64,000 nucleotides of DNA from Terrabacter sp. Ter38 (lineage in GTDB: Bacteria > Actinomycetota > Actinomycetes > Actinomycetales > Dermatophilaceae): contig NZ_JALJRZ010000013.1 in NCBI RefSeq assembly GCF_024519435.1, positions 49,014-113,013 on the forward strand, read 5' to 3'. Below the pieces are notes generated by a model. The model was not told the origin of the DNA, made no database searches, and was given only the letters and a program-made list of their open reading frames with translations. The position numbers were made by a program, and so were the translations under genes. Shown one piece after another: positions 26,771 to 36,352 of the stretch. Position 1 is the first letter of the stretch; each line of letters starts with the position of its first letter.

Positions 26771-28084
26771 ATGGCGGCCGATCCGAGACGGGTGGCGATG
26801 ATCAGCGTCCACACCTCGCCCCTCGAGCAGCCCGGCACCGGCGACGCCGGCGGGCTCAACGTCTACGTCGCCGAGACCGCGAAGGAGCTCGCCGCGCGCG
26901 GGATCGAGGTCGACATCTTCACCCGCCGCACCACCGGCGCGACGCCGATCGAGTCCGACCTCGTCCCTGGCGTGCGCGTGCGCCACGTGACCGCCGGCCC
27001 CTACGAGGGCCTCGCCAAGGAGGACCTGCCCGGCCAGCTCTGCGCCTTCTCCGCCGGCATCATGCAGGCGGGGCTCTCGGTCCCCGAGGACCACTACGAC
27101 CTCGTCCACTCGCACTACTGGCTCTCGGGTCAGGTCGGCTGGCTCGCAGCCGACCGTTGGCGTGTCGCGCTCGTCCACACGATGCACACGATGGCGCGCG
27201 TCAAGAACCTCCACCTCGCCGAGGGGGACCCACCGGAGCCCCGCGGCCGCGAGACCGGTGAGGTCCAGGTCGTCGAAGCGGCCGACCGACTCATCGCCAA
27301 CACCGAGGACGAGGCCCGCGAGCTCATCGAGCTGTATGCCGCCCCGCCGGCCAAGGTGTCCGTCGTCCCTCCCGGGGTCGACCTGTCGACCTTCACGCCG
27401 GGTGACCGGTCCGAGGCGCGTCGGTCCCTCGGTCTGCCCGTCGAGGGCGAGCTGCTCCTCTTCGTCGGTCGGATCCAGCCGCTCAAGGCACCGGACCTCC
27501 TGCTCCGGGTCGCCGGTGAGCTGCTGCAGCGTGACCCGGGACGACGCCGGCGCCTGACGGTCGCCGTCCTCGGCGGCCCGAGCGGCAGCGGGCTCAGCCG
27601 GCCCCACGAGCTCGAAGAGCTGGCGCGCTTCCTCGGCATCGACGACGTCGTCCGCTTCGTGCGACCCGTCCCGCGTCCGGTCCTCGCGCAGTGGTACCGC
27701 GCAGCCGACCTCGTGCTCGTGCCCAGCCACTCGGAATCCTTCGGTCTCGTCGCCATCGAGGCGCAGGCCTGCGGCACGCCCGTCGTGGCCGCCCACGTCG
27801 GTGGCCTGCCCACGGCGGTCGGTGACGCCGGCGTCCTCGTCGACGGGCACGCCACCCCCGACTGGACGGACGCCGTGGAGTCCCTGCTGCGCGACGACTC
27901 GCGCCGACTCGCGCTGGGCTCGGCCGCCGTCGCGCACGCGGCGCAGTTCGGCTGGGGCGCGACCACCGACCGGCTCCTCGAGGTCTACCGGCAGGCGATC
28001 CGTGAGCGGGCCGGTGGCGGCAACGAGACGCCCATCGACGAGGGCCAGAGCCTCGTCGGCGTCCCGACGGCGGTGATCCCGTGA
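26771..28084 (+). CDS. mshA: D-inositol-3-phosphate glycosyltransferase MshA
   Basis: A 437-residue GT-B glycosyltransferase (GT4) that starts mycothiol synthesis by joining GlcNAc from UDP-GlcNAc to inositol-3-phosphate. The N terminus [19 protein letters not shown] and [15 protein letters not shown] are characteristic. The donor-binding half has [15 protein letters not shown] and [20 protein letters not shown]. The second of two close ATGs (26771) is preferred because GAAGGG sits 6 nt upstream. Confidence 0.95.
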   Translation: MAADPRRVAMISVHTSPLEQPGTGDAGGLNVYVAETAKELAARGIEVDIFTRRTTGATPIESDLVPGVRVRHVTAGPYEGLAKEDLPGQLCAFSAGIMQAGLSVPEDHYDLVHSHYWLSGQVGWLAADRWRVALVHTMHTMARVKNLHLAEGDPPEPRGRETGEVQVVEAADRLIANTEDEARELIELYAAPPAKVSVVPPGVDLSTFTPGDRSEARRSLGLPVEGELLLFVGRIQPLKAPDLLLRVAGELLQRDPGRRRRLTVAVLGGPSGSGLSRPHELEELARFLGIDDVVRFVRPVPRPVLAQWYRAADLVLVPSHSESFGLVAIEAQACGTPVVAAHVGGLPTAVGDAGVLVDGHATPDWTDAVESLLRDDSRRLALGSAAVAHAAQFGWGATTDRLLEVYRQAIRERAGGGNETPIDEGQSLVGVPTAVIP

Positions 28085-28623
28085 GCGCCGAGCCGCAGGA
28101 GGCCGCCCCGGCCGGCGACTCACCGGGCGCGGCCGCCGAGGCCCGCCTCACGGCATACCTCGACTCGGTCGGGCTCGAGTGGGAGCTCGGCGGGCGCCCG
28201 GGGGAGCACGTCGTCACGCTGCCCGGCGAGAAGAAGCTCAAGACCGTCGTGTCGGTGCTCGTGCGAGACCGGACGACGAGCGTCAGCGCCTTCGTCATCC
28301 GCAACCCGGACGAGAACCACGAGGCGTTCTACCGCACGCTGCTGCGCAGGAACCTGCGGTTGCAGGGCGTCGCCTACGCCGTCGACACCGACGGCGACGT
28401 CTACCTGCGCGGCGAGGTGCCGACGGTCGCGGTGGAGCCCGAGCACCTCGACCAGCTCTTCGGGATCGTCCTGTCGGCGAGCGACGACGTCTTCAACGAG
28501 CTGCTCGCGCTCGGTTTCCTCGGATCGATGCGCAAGGAGTGGGCCTGGCGGGTCTCGCGCGGCGAGTCGACGCGCAACCTCGACGCCTTCCGTCACCTGC
28601 TGGACGACGGCTCGGACGCGTGA
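28081..28623 (+). CDS. YbjN domain-containing protein
   Basis: A 180-residue YbjN-family protein, fold related to type III secretion chaperones, with [20 protein letters not shown] and [20 protein letters not shown]. Function unknown. Its GTG overlaps the mshA stop (GTGA), and the same order mshA-ybjN-gpm occurs in mycobacteria, hinting at a link with mycothiol or redox control. Confidence 0.85.
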   Translation: MSAEPQEAAPAGDSPGAAAEARLTAYLDSVGLEWELGGRPGEHVVTLPGEKKLKTVVSVLVRDRTTSVSAFVIRNPDENHEAFYRTLLRRNLRLQGVAYAVDTDGDVYLRGEVPTVAVEPEHLDQLFGIVLSASDDVFNELLALGFLGSMRKEWAWRVSRGESTRNLDAFRHLLDDGSDA

Positions 28624-28646
28624 TCGGCCGTCGCTAGGCTGGCGCC

Positions 28647-29390
28647 ATGACCTACACGCTCGTCCTCGTCCGCCACGGCGAAAGCGACTGGAACGCCAAG
28701 AACCTCTTCACCGGCTGGGTCGACGTCGACCTCACCGACCAGGGCCGCGCCGAGGGCGTGCGCGCCGGTGAGCAGCTCAAGGAGGCCGGGATCCTGCCCG
28801 ACATCGTGCACACGTCGCTGCTGCGCCGGGCCATCACGACCGCGAACCTCTCGCTCGACGCCGCGGACCGCCACTGGATCCCCGTCAAGCGCGACTGGCG
28901 CCTCAACGAGCGCCACTACGGCGCGCTCCAGGGCAAGGACAAGAAGCAGACCCTCGAGCAGTTCGGCGAGGAGCAGTTCATGCTGTGGCGCCGCTCCTAC
29001 GACGTGCCGCCGCCGCCCATCGAGCAGAACGACGAGTTCTCGCAGCACGGTGACGTCCGCTACGCCGGCCTCGGTGCGGCGATGCCCGCGACGGAGTGCC
29101 TCAAGGACGTCGTGACTCGCCTGATGCCCTACTGGCAGACCGAGATCCAGACCGACCTCGCCGACGGCCTGACCGTCATGGTCGCCGCCCACGGCAACTC
29201 GTTGCGCGCCCTCGTCAAGACGCTCGACGAGATCTCCGACGACGACATCGCCGGCCTCAACATCCCGACCGGCATGCCGCTCGTCTACGAGCTCGACGAG
29301 TCGTTCCGCCCTGTCACGCGGGGTGGGCGCTACCTCGACCCCGAGGCGGCTCGCGCCGCGGCGGAGGCCGTCGCCAACCAGGGCCGCTGA
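28647..29390 (+). CDS. gpmA: 2,3-bisphosphoglycerate-dependent phosphoglycerate mutase
   Basis: A 247-residue glycolytic enzyme interconverting 3- and 2-phosphoglycerate. The phosphohistidine is in [12 protein letters not shown] (His10), and [27 protein letters not shown] and [13 protein letters not shown] supply the other active-site residues. TAGGCT lies 6 nt before the ATG, so it has its own leaderless promoter despite the close YbjN gene. Confidence 0.97.
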   Translation: MTYTLVLVRHGESDWNAKNLFTGWVDVDLTDQGRAEGVRAGEQLKEAGILPDIVHTSLLRRAITTANLSLDAADRHWIPVKRDWRLNERHYGALQGKDKKQTLEQFGEEQFMLWRRSYDVPPPPIEQNDEFSQHGDVRYAGLGAAMPATECLKDVVTRLMPYWQTEIQTDLADGLTVMVAAHGNSLRALVKTLDEISDDDIAGLNIPTGMPLVYELDESFRPVTRGGRYLDPEAARAAAEAVANQGR

Positions 29391-29400
29391 CCCCCTCACC

Positions 29401-29507
29401 CGTCGAAAGGCCGTGTCCGGCCCCCCGACGGCAGTCGAAAGGCCACCTCCCGCGACGAGAGGTGGCCTTTCGACACACGCGAGGCGGCCGAACGCGGCCT
29501 CTCGACG
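29401..29507. repeat. dispersed GTCGARAGGCC repeat cluster with terminator
   Basis: Three copies of the repeat family seen at 17479-17595 lie between converging gpmA and phoU: 29402, 29434 and, inverted, about 29481-29507. The middle copy forms a perfect 16-bp stem (29434-29449 with 29459-29474), a likely bidirectional terminator. Confidence 0.75.
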
Positions 29508-29524
29508 GTGGGGTGTGGGGTCGG

Positions 29525-30235
29525 TCAGGCGTCGTGCTCGATGGCCTCGAGCACGTCGGCGTCCTCGGCGTCCTCGTGGTCGTAGCTGACCTCGGAGTCG
29601 TACTCACCAGTGACGAGGTAGATGACGCGGCGAGCGACCGACACGGCGTGGTCGGCGAAGCGCTCGTAGTACCGGCCGACGAGCGTCAGGTCGAGGATCG
29701 AGCTGCGCGACCACGACGTGTTCTCGTCGAGCAGGGCGGCGAAGAGCTCGCGGTGGAGGTCGTCCATCACGTCGTCGTCCTTCTCGAGCGCGATGGCCGC
29801 GGCGACGTCCTTGCTCGCGATGATCGACCCGCACTTGGCGACGATCGACTCGGCGACCCGGCCCATCTGCAGGATGTGCGAGCGCAGCTCCGGCGGGACC
29901 GCCGAGTCGGGCGTGCGCAGGCGGGCGACCTTGGCCACGTGACGCGCGAGGTCGCCCATCCGCTCGAGGTCCGAGCTCATGTGCATCGCCGTGACGACGA
30001 TGCGCAGGTCGGTGGCCACGGGCTGCTGGCGGGCCAGCAGGTCGATCGACAGCTCGTCGAGCTCGATGCGGATGTCGTCGAGCTTGCGGTCGGCCTCGAT
30101 GACCGACTCCGCCAGGTGGACGTCGGCGTCGAGGAGCGCGGTCGTGGCGCGGGAGATGGCCGACCCCGCGAGCCGGGTCAGCTCGACGAGCTGGTCCGAG
30201 ATCGTGTCGAGGTCCTCGTGGAACTGGTCGCGCAT
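29525..30235 (-). CDS. phoU: phosphate signalling protein PhoU
   Basis: A 236-residue protein of two three-helix bundles that links Pst transport to the sensor kinase. Each bundle carries a metal-cluster motif: VVTAMHMSSDLERMGDLARH (first) and LVGRYYERFADHAVSVARRV (second). It is divergent from senX3-regX3, the expected partners. Confidence 0.95.
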   Translation of the reverse strand: MRDQFHEDLDTISDQLVELTRLAGSAISRATTALLDADVHLAESVIEADRKLDDIRIELDELSIDLLARQQPVATDLRIVVTAMHMSSDLERMGDLARHVAKVARLRTPDSAVPPELRSHILQMGRVAESIVAKCGSIIASKDVAAAIALEKDDDVMDDLHRELFAALLDENTSWSRSSILDLTLVGRYYERFADHAVSVARRVIYLVTGEYDSEVSYDHEDAEDADVLEAIEHDA

Positions 30236-30400
30236 GGTCTTCCTGTCAGTTGCCGGTCGTGCGTGGTCGTGCGTTGCCGCCTGCACCGTGTGACGCGCGG
30301 CGGTGCCGTGTCGGGAGCCAGCCTGCCACTCGCGACGCGCGCGGGACGGCATACGTTCGTGGTGGCACGTCCCCCGCTGGTGCAGAGGTTGGCAGGGCTT

Positions 30401-30440
30401 CGTGAATGGGTGGGGACGCCAAGGTGAACAGTGGGTTCGC
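30401..30440. promoter_or_regulatory. PHO-box array between phoU and senX3
   Basis: Two good half sites, GGTGAAC (30423-30429) and GGTTCGC (30434-30440), are 11 nt apart in minus-strand orientation. Two weaker ones fit the same period at 30401 and 30412. Autoregulation of the phosphate two-component genes through such a site is known in related actinobacteria. Confidence 0.55.
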
Positions 30441-30501
30441 GCTCCGCACACCGTGTCCCGCGTGGTCCGAGTCTGTCGCGGTGATGCGTACGCTGAGTGT
30501 C

Positions 30502-31827
30502 GTGGACCCGACGACAGCGGCAACGCTCGGTGGAATCGCCGGCCTCGCCCTGGGCGGCGTGGCGATGGTCGCCGTGCGCCTGTCGGACCGCTCGACGGCG
30601 GCCGAGATGCCGCCGCCGCCCGACCCGCCGCTGCCGCCCGGCGTCGGTGAGGTCATCGCCGTGCTCCGCTCGAGCGGCATCCTCGTCGACTCCTCCGACC
30701 GGGTCGTCAACAACTCACCGGCCGCCGTCGCCCAGGGCCTGGTGCGCGGCCAGGAGCTCGTCCACCCGGAGCTGCTCCACCTCGCCCGCGCCGTGCGCCG
30801 CGACGGTGTCATCCGAGAGGCCGAGCTGACCCTGCAGAAGGGCATCGGCGACGGCCGCCTCGTGGTCGCGGCCCGGGTCGCCCCCCTCGGCGCCGACCAC
30901 GTGCTCCTCCTCGTCGAGGACCGCTCCAAGGCAGCGCGGGTCGAGGAGATCCGCCGAGACTTCCTCGCCAACGTCAGCCACGAGCTCAAGACCCCGGTCG
31001 GCGGGATCTCGCTGCTCGCCGAGGCTGTGCTCGACGCGCACGACGACCCCGAGGCGGTCGCCCGTTTCGCGAAGCGGATCAGCGTCGAGTCCGAGCGGCT
31101 GACGCGCCTCGTCAAGGAGATCGTCGAGCTCTCGCGGCTCCAGGGCGCCGACGTCATCAAGGACCCGACGGTCATCGACGTCGGCGCGTGCGCGCGCGAC
31201 GCCGCCGACCGGAGTCGCCTCATCGCCGACGAGCACCGCATCGAGCTCGTGACCGCCATCGACGAGGGCTGTGAGGTGTGGGGTGACGCCGAGCTCGTGA
31301 CCACCGCGATCAGCAACCTCGTCGGCAACGCGATCGCCTACTCCGACCCTGGCACCCGTGTCGGCGTCATGGTGCGTCGAGGTCGCTCGGGTGTCATCGA
31401 CGTCTCCGTCACCGACCAGGGCCTCGGCATCGCGCCCGACGAGCAGCAGCGCATCTTCGAGCGCTTCTACCGCGTCGACACGGCCCGGTCGAGGGCCACC
31501 GGCGGCACCGGGCTCGGTCTGGCCATCGTCAAGCACGTCGCAGACAACCACGGCGCCAACGTGTCGGTGTGGTCCGAGCCGGGCCGCGGGTCGACGTTCA
31601 CCATCGAGCTGCCCGCCGCCAACGCCTCCGCTGCGATCGCGCCGTCCGATCCGACGACGTATGCCGCCCTCCCGCCGTCCGAGCCCGACGTCCCGTCCGA
31701 GACCACGTCCGAGACCAGGACCGACACCAACACCGAGACCCGGGTGACGGTCGAGTCCGAGCGGGGCGCCGTGCCCGAGGCCGAGCCGTCCCGCGGCGCC
31801 GGCCCGACCCCGACCGTCAACGCCTAG
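30502..31827 (+). CDS. senX3: phosphate-sensing histidine kinase SenX3
   Basis: A 441-residue kinase. One N-terminal hydrophobic segment, a PAS-like domain (about residues 45-140), the phosphoacceptor site in FLANVSHELKTPVGG (His160), and an ATPase with NLVGNAIAYSD and GGTGLGLAIVKHVADNHG. A threonine/glutamate-rich tail of about 60 residues follows. GTG 30502 is 7 nt after TACGCT (30489-30494), which argues against longer frames. Confidence 0.93.
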   Translation: MDPTTAATLGGIAGLALGGVAMVAVRLSDRSTAAEMPPPPDPPLPPGVGEVIAVLRSSGILVDSSDRVVNNSPAAVAQGLVRGQELVHPELLHLARAVRRDGVIREAELTLQKGIGDGRLVVAARVAPLGADHVLLLVEDRSKAARVEEIRRDFLANVSHELKTPVGGISLLAEAVLDAHDDPEAVARFAKRISVESERLTRLVKEIVELSRLQGADVIKDPTVIDVGACARDAADRSRLIADEHRIELVTAIDEGCEVWGDAELVTTAISNLVGNAIAYSDPGTRVGVMVRRGRSGVIDVSVTDQGLGIAPDEQQRIFERFYRVDTARSRATGGTGLGLAIVKHVADNHGANVSVWSEPGRGSTFTIELPAANASAAIAPSDPTTYAALPPSEPDVPSETTSETRTDTNTETRVTVESERGAVPEAEPSRGAGPTPTVNA

Positions 31828-31889
31828 TCACGTCCCCACTGCCCGAGCAGCCCACCACCCCCACGCTGCCCGACCCCGAGAGGCCCGTA

Positions 31890-32573
31890 GTGAGTCGCAT
31901 TCTCATCGTCGAGGACGAGGTGTCGTTCTCCGATCCGTTGTCCTACCTGTTGAAGAAGGAGGGCTACGACGTCGCCGTGGCCGAGACCGGGCCCGACGGC
32001 CTGGCCGAGTTCGACAAGAACGGCGCCGACCTCGTCCTGCTCGACCTCATGCTGCCGGGCCTCTCGGGTGTCGACGTGTGCCGCGCGCTGCGCCAGCGCT
32101 CCTCGGTACCGGTCATCATGCTGACGGCCAAGGACAGTGAGATCGACAAGGTCGTCGGCCTCGAGATCGGTGCCGACGACTACGTCACGAAGCCCTACTC
32201 GAGCCGTGAGCTGCTCGCGCGCGTCAAGGCCGTGCTGCGTCGTCTCGCCGAGCCTGAGGACCTGCTGCCCTCGACCCTGGAGTCAGGACCGGTCCGGATG
32301 GACGTCGAGCGCCACACCGTGAGCGTCCAGGGGCGGTCTGCGTCGCTGCCGCTCAAGGAGTTCGAGCTGCTCGAGATGCTGCTGCGGAACTCCGGTCGCG
32401 TCCTGACCCGCATGCAGCTCATCGACCGCGTCTGGGGCAGCGACTACGTCGGCGACACGAAGACGCTCGACGTCCACGTGAAGCGCTTGCGGGCGAAGGT
32501 CGAGCCCGACCCGGCCAACCCGGTGCACATCGTCACCGTGCGCGGGCTCGGCTACAAGTTCGAGGCGGGCTGA
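31890..32573 (+). CDS. regX3: response regulator RegX3
   Basis: A 227-residue OmpR-type regulator of phosphate-starvation genes. The receiver begins MSRILIVEDE, the phosphoacceptor is Asp52 in LVLLDLMLPG, and TAKDSEIDKVVGLEIGADDY follows. The winged helix has VWGSDYVGDTKTLDVHVKRL. It lies 62 nt after senX3 and presumably binds the PHO boxes upstream of pstS, the nucleotidase gene and senX3/phoU. Confidence 0.95.
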   Translation: MSRILIVEDEVSFSDPLSYLLKKEGYDVAVAETGPDGLAEFDKNGADLVLLDLMLPGLSGVDVCRALRQRSSVPVIMLTAKDSEIDKVVGLEIGADDYVTKPYSSRELLARVKAVLRRLAEPEDLLPSTLESGPVRMDVERHTVSVQGRSASLPLKEFELLEMLLRNSGRVLTRMQLIDRVWGSDYVGDTKTLDVHVKRLRAKVEPDPANPVHIVTVRGLGYKFEAG

Positions 32574-32637
32574 GCCGACAGGAGCGCGGGCGCTGAGCAT
32601 CTCGCGCGGTCGAGAGGCCACCCGCGGCCGCCCCGTG

Positions 32638-32682
32638 CAGCCCCGAGGCCACGTCTCGCGATGAGACGTGGCCTCGGGGCTG
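32638..32682. terminator. bidirectional terminator after regX3
   Basis: A perfect 20-bp stem (32638-32657 with 32663-32682) with a 5-nt loop between converging regX3 and lpqE. A fragment of the GTCGAGAGGCCAC repeat lies just before it at about 32609. Confidence 0.8.
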
Positions 32683-32723
32683 TGCGGGTCGAGGACCGGG
32701 AGCGGATCTCCCGGCGGTGCGGC

Positions 32724-33245
32724 TCAGCTGCCGGTGGGCGCGGGCGTCACCGTGGCGTAGTAACCGCTCGCCGTGAGCACGGGCACCTTGACGACGGTGG
32801 TGCCGCCGATGCTCGACGTGATGGTCACGGGGACGAGACCGCCGGGCTTGGTCTTGACGTCGGTCAGCTGCAGGCCCTTGGTCGCGAGGTTGACGTGCTC
32901 GCGCGGACCGAGCCGCACCTCCGAGCCGCTCGGCGCACTCGTCGCGTTGGGATCGGCCTGCGGGGCGATCTGGACGGTCATGTCCTGCTCGCCGAGATTG
33001 ATGGCGGCGCCGGAGATCACGACCGTCCCGGTGCCGTCACCGACGAGCGCGAGGTCGCGCACGGCGAGCTGGCCCACGTCGGCGGGGACGCCGTCGGCCG
33101 GGACGTAGGGGGTGTTGGTCTGGACGGGCGAGTTGACCTGGCAACCGGTCGTCACGACGGCGAGGGCGACACCGGCGAGCACCGCCGACACCCGGCGGGT
33201 GGACGGGCGACGCGCGGGGGCCAGGGCGGGGTATCGACGCTTCAC
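32724..33245 (-). CDS. lpqE: LpqE-like lipoprotein
   Basis: A 173-residue exported lipoprotein: basic N terminus, hydrophobic stretch and lipobox (VVTTGC). The mature part is a beta-sandwich-like domain (ADVGQLAVRDLALVGDGTG, GAAINLGEQDMTVQI). Position divergent from carD is the position of lpqE in mycobacteria, and the length fits. Some relatives bind copper (PCuAC-like) but the metal-binding residues are not obvious here. GTG 33245 lies 7 nt after TAGGCT. Confidence 0.75.
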   Translation of the reverse strand: MKRRYPALAPARRPSTRRVSAVLAGVALAVVTTGCQVNSPVQTNTPYVPADGVPADVGQLAVRDLALVGDGTGTVVISGAAINLGEQDMTVQIAPQADPNATSAPSGSEVRLGPREHVNLATKGLQLTDVKTKPGGLVPVTITSSIGGTTVVKVPVLTASGYYATVTPAPTGS

Positions 33246-33597
33246 GGGCGACAGCCTACCGGCGCGCGCCCCGTCGGACCCGTGCACCCGCCGTCATGGC
33301 TCGTCGGGGCCGCCGGGCCGACGCCGGCCGCGGCCCCGACGCGATGTCGACAGGTCGCCGGCAGGCTGCCGGCAGGCCCCCGACCGGCCCCCGACCGACT
33401 GCCGACGGACGTCTCGGGCGCGCTGAACGGTCCCCGAGAGACTCCCGCGAAGCATGCCGAACGGCGTTCTGTCAAGACGTCAGTTATCTCGTCCCGGGCC
33501 TCGACTGTGGCTCTGACCTGCACAGATGCCGGATCCTGAGATCGCGATGTCTACAGCTTCGTGATAATCTGGAGGTCGCGAAAGGGGAAAACAGCAG
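33246..33597. other. 352-base gap between lpqE and carD with carD promoter
   Basis: No gene seen. The lpqE side is very GC-rich with short repeated GCCGGCAGG and CCCGACCG runs. The last 120 bases are more A/T-rich, with a clear -10 GATAAT at 33563-33568 and the ribosome site AAAGGGGA before the carD ATG. Confidence 0.5.
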
Positions 33598-34080
33598 ATG
33601 GTTTTCAAGGTCGGCGAGACGGTCGTGTACCCCCACCACGGGGCTGCACTCATCGAAGAGATCAACACACGCACGATCAAGGGAGAGGACAAGCTCTACC
33701 TCAAGCTCAAGGTCGCCCAGGGTGACCTGACGATCGAGGTCCCCGCCGAGAACTGCGACCTCGTGGGTGTCCGCGACGTCGTCGGCAAGGAAGGCCTCGA
33801 CCGCGTTTTCGAGGTGCTCCGCACGCCGCACACCGAGGAGCCGACCAACTGGTCGCGTCGCTACAAGGCGAACCTCGAGAAGCTCGCGTCGGGTGACGTC
33901 ATCAAGGTCGCCGAGGTCGTGCGTGACCTGTGGCGTCGTGACCAGGACCGTGGTCTGTCGGCCGGCGAGAAGCGCATGCTCGCCAAGGCCCGCCAGATCC
34001 TCGTCTCCGAGCTCGCGCTCGCGGAGAAGACGAACGAGGAGAAGGCCGAGACCATCCTCGACGAGGTCCTCGCTTCCTGA
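33598..34080 (+). CDS. carD: RNA polymerase-binding regulator CarD
   Basis: A 160-residue protein that binds the RNA polymerase beta subunit and stabilises open complexes, especially at rRNA promoters. The N-terminal domain has [20 protein letters not shown]; the C-terminal helical domain includes [17 protein letters not shown] and the conserved tryptophan in [15 protein letters not shown]. First gene of the carD-ispD-SDR-ispF run. Confidence 0.97.
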   Translation: MVFKVGETVVYPHHGAALIEEINTRTIKGEDKLYLKLKVAQGDLTIEVPAENCDLVGVRDVVGKEGLDRVFEVLRTPHTEEPTNWSRRYKANLEKLASGDVIKVAEVVRDLWRRDQDRGLSAGEKRMLAKARQILVSELALAEKTNEEKAETILDEVLAS

Positions 34081-34093
34081 TCAGGGCAGCACA

Positions 34094-34801
34094 CTGAACA
34101 ACGAGACCGGAGCCGGTCGCGTCGGCGTCATCGTCGTCGCGGCCGGCTCCGGCTCGCGTCTGGGGGCGGGTCTGCCCAAGGCGTTCGTGCCCCTCGCCGG
34201 GGTGCCCCTGCTCGGGCACGCCCTGCAGGGGGTCCTGTCGTGCGCCGCGGTGGCCGAGGTCGTCCTCGTCGTCCCCGACGCCCACCGAGCCCAGGCCGCA
34301 GAGCTCACCGCTGGCGTATGCCGTGAGCTCGGGTCCGGGGCGACGGTGACCGTCGTGCCGGGCGGGGCCGAGCGGGGCGACTCCGTCGCTGCCGGTCTGC
34401 GGGTGCTCCGCCGCGACGTCGACATCGTCCTCGTCCACGACGCCGCCCGGTGCCTGACGCCGGTCGAGGTCTTCGACCGCGTGGTCGCCGCCGTCGCGGC
34501 AGGCGCCGTGGCCGTCGTGCCCGGCACCGCGGTCGTCGACACGATCAAGCAGGTCGACAGCGACGGCTACGTCGTCGGCACCCCGGATCGCTCGGGCCTT
34601 CGGGCCGTGCAGACGCCTCAGGGCTTCCGTCGTGACGTCCTCGAGCGGGCCCACGCCGTGACGAGCGACGCCACCGACGACGCCGGGCTCGTCGAGCGGC
34701 TGGGCGAGCGGGTCCTCGTCGTCGAGGGCGACCCCCGGGCGCTCAAGGTCACGACGCCGGGCGACCTCGAGGCCGCGGCCCGCCTGCTCGGCGCCTCCTG
34801 A
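34094..34801 (+). CDS. ispD: 2-C-methyl-D-erythritol 4-phosphate cytidylyltransferase
   Basis: A 235-residue MEP-pathway enzyme activating MEP with CTP. The nucleotide-binding N terminus VIVVAAGSGSRLGAGLPKAF, VLVHDAARCLTP and LRAVQTPQGFRRDVL are diagnostic. No ATG, GTG or TTG occurs in frame between the end of carD and this N terminus; CTG at 34094 is the only plausible start. Initiation at CTG would be unusual, and a single-base sequence error is the alternative. Confidence 0.9.
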   Translation: MNNETGAGRVGVIVVAAGSGSRLGAGLPKAFVPLAGVPLLGHALQGVLSCAAVAEVVLVVPDAHRAQAAELTAGVCRELGSGATVTVVPGGAERGDSVAAGLRVLRRDVDIVLVHDAARCLTPVEVFDRVVAAVAAGAVAVVPGTAVVDTIKQVDSDGYVVGTPDRSGLRAVQTPQGFRRDVLERAHAVTSDATDDAGLVERLGERVLVVEGDPRALKVTTPGDLEAAARLLGAS

Positions 34802-34949
34802 TCCCCGCAATGCCACCCGGCGCCGGAGCGGGACCGGACGCCACTCGAGCGGACGGGGGCGATCACTCCAGGGGGGTGCCCCGAGGTGATCCGCGGCAGC
34901 CGGTGACCGCCGCACACATCGACCCGGCGAGTTGCCTATCCTCGGCAGC

Positions 34950-35747
34950 GTGACGACCGAACCCAGCACCGCTCTGTCCCGACCGACGGCTCTCATCACC
35001 GGTGGCGGCACCGGCATCGGCGCGGCCATCGCGCGGCGGCTGTCGCGCGACGGCTTCGACGTCGTCGTCGCCGGCCGTCGCCCCGAGAAGCTCGCCGACG
35101 TCGTGGCCGACATCGAGGGCGCCGGCGGCCGCGCGCAGGCGCTCGTCATGGACGTCACCGACCCGGCGTCGGTGGACGAGGGCGTCGCGTCGCTCAGCCG
35201 GTGCGACGTCCTCGTCAACAACGCCGGCGGCGCGCTCGGGGTGACCCGCGTCGAGGACGGTGACCCGACGGAGTGGGAGCGGATGTTCGCCACGAACGTC
35301 GTGGGAACCCTGCGCGTCACCCAGGCCGTGCTGCCGCTCCTGCGGCGCTCCCCGCGGGCCACGATCGTCGACATCAGCTCGATCGCCGGTGAGCGCGTCT
35401 ACGAGGGCGGCGGGGGCTACGTCGCGGCCAAGCACGGCACGTCCGTCGTCTCCGAGACCCTGCGGCTCGAGCTCAACGGTGAGAACATCCGCGTCGTCGA
35501 CATCCGGCCCGGCATGGTGCACACCGAGGAGTTCTCGCTCACCCGGCTCCACGGCGACCGGGCCGCGGCGGACAAGGTCTACGACGGGGTCGACCGTCCG
35601 CTCGTCGCCGACGACGTCGCGGAGTGCGTCGGTTTCGTCGTCGGGCTGCCGCAGCACGTCAACATCGACACGATGGTGATCAAGCCGGTGGCGCAGGCCG
35701 CCCCGCACAAGATCCACCGCGGCCCGATCGACTGGAAGGACGCCTGA
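34950..35747 (+). CDS. short-chain dehydrogenase/reductase
   Basis: A 265-residue classical SDR. Cofactor site GGGTGIG near the N terminus, ADP-ribose contacts in [19 protein letters not shown], and catalytic Ser/Tyr/Lys ([13 protein letters not shown]). The basic residue after strand 2 suggests NADP. Substrate unknown. It sits between ispD and ispF with its own leaderless promoter (TATCCT 7 nt before GTG 34950) and overlaps the ispF start by 1 nt. Confidence 0.87.
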   Translation: MTTEPSTALSRPTALITGGGTGIGAAIARRLSRDGFDVVVAGRRPEKLADVVADIEGAGGRAQALVMDVTDPASVDEGVASLSRCDVLVNNAGGALGVTRVEDGDPTEWERMFATNVVGTLRVTQAVLPLLRRSPRATIVDISSIAGERVYEGGGGYVAAKHGTSVVSETLRLELNGENIRVVDIRPGMVHTEEFSLTRLHGDRAAADKVYDGVDRPLVADDVAECVGFVVGLPQHVNIDTMVIKPVAQAAPHKIHRGPIDWKDA

Positions 35748-36253
35748 TGACGTCGCTCCCGCGCGTCGGGGTGGGCGTCGACGTCCACGCGTACGCCCCC
35801 GAGGGGTCCGACCGCGCGCTGTGGGTCGCCGGGCTGCACTGGCCGGCGGAGCGCGGTCTCGACGGCCACTCCGACGCGGACGTCGCGGCCCACGCAGCGT
35901 GCGACGCGATCTTCTCGGCGGCCGGGATCGGTGACCTCGGCGCGCACTTCGGCACCTCGCGCCCCGAGCTCGCCGGAGCGTCCGGCGTCACGCTGCTCAC
36001 CGAGGCCGCACGACTCGTCCGCGAGGCCGGCTACGACATCGGCAACATCGCCGTCCAGGTGGTCGGCAACCGACCCAAGATCGGCACCCGCCGTGCGGAG
36101 GCCGAGTCGGCCCTGTCGGCAGCAGCCGGGGCGCCGGTGTCGGTGAGCGGCACCACCACCGACGGTCTGGGCCTGACCGGGCGGGACGAGGGGGTGGCTG
36201 CCATAGCCACGGCTCTGGTCGCCAGGACGGCCGGCGACACCCCGAGCTCGTAG
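35747..36253 (+). CDS. ispF: 2-C-methyl-D-erythritol 2,4-cyclodiphosphate synthase
   Basis: A 168-residue MEP-pathway enzyme. The metal-binding motif GVGVDVHAY (Asp/His) and [15 protein letters not shown] are present, with [12 protein letters not shown] forming the active site and the CDP-binding [11 protein letters not shown] near the C terminus. Its ATG overlaps the SDR stop (TGATG), so it is translationally coupled to the SDR rather than to ispD. Confidence 0.96.
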   Translation: MTSLPRVGVGVDVHAYAPEGSDRALWVAGLHWPAERGLDGHSDADVAAHAACDAIFSAAGIGDLGAHFGTSRPELAGASGVTLLTEAARLVREAGYDIGNIAVQVVGNRPKIGTRRAEAESALSAAAGAPVSVSGTTTDGLGLTGRDEGVAAIATALVARTAGDTPSS

Positions 36254-36352
36254 GGGCCTGCCGGCTGCGACCGGCGCTTGCCCGGTCCGGGGGACGGGTA
36301 TGCCTCCTGTGGGGCGACGTGCGCCGCCCCGACGCCTGACCAGGAGGACGGC

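Noticed and set aside
33265..33460. Possible structured RNA or repeat array between lpqE and carD
   Set aside because: Short GC-rich repeats are present but no consistent stem or known RNA landmarks could be drawn.
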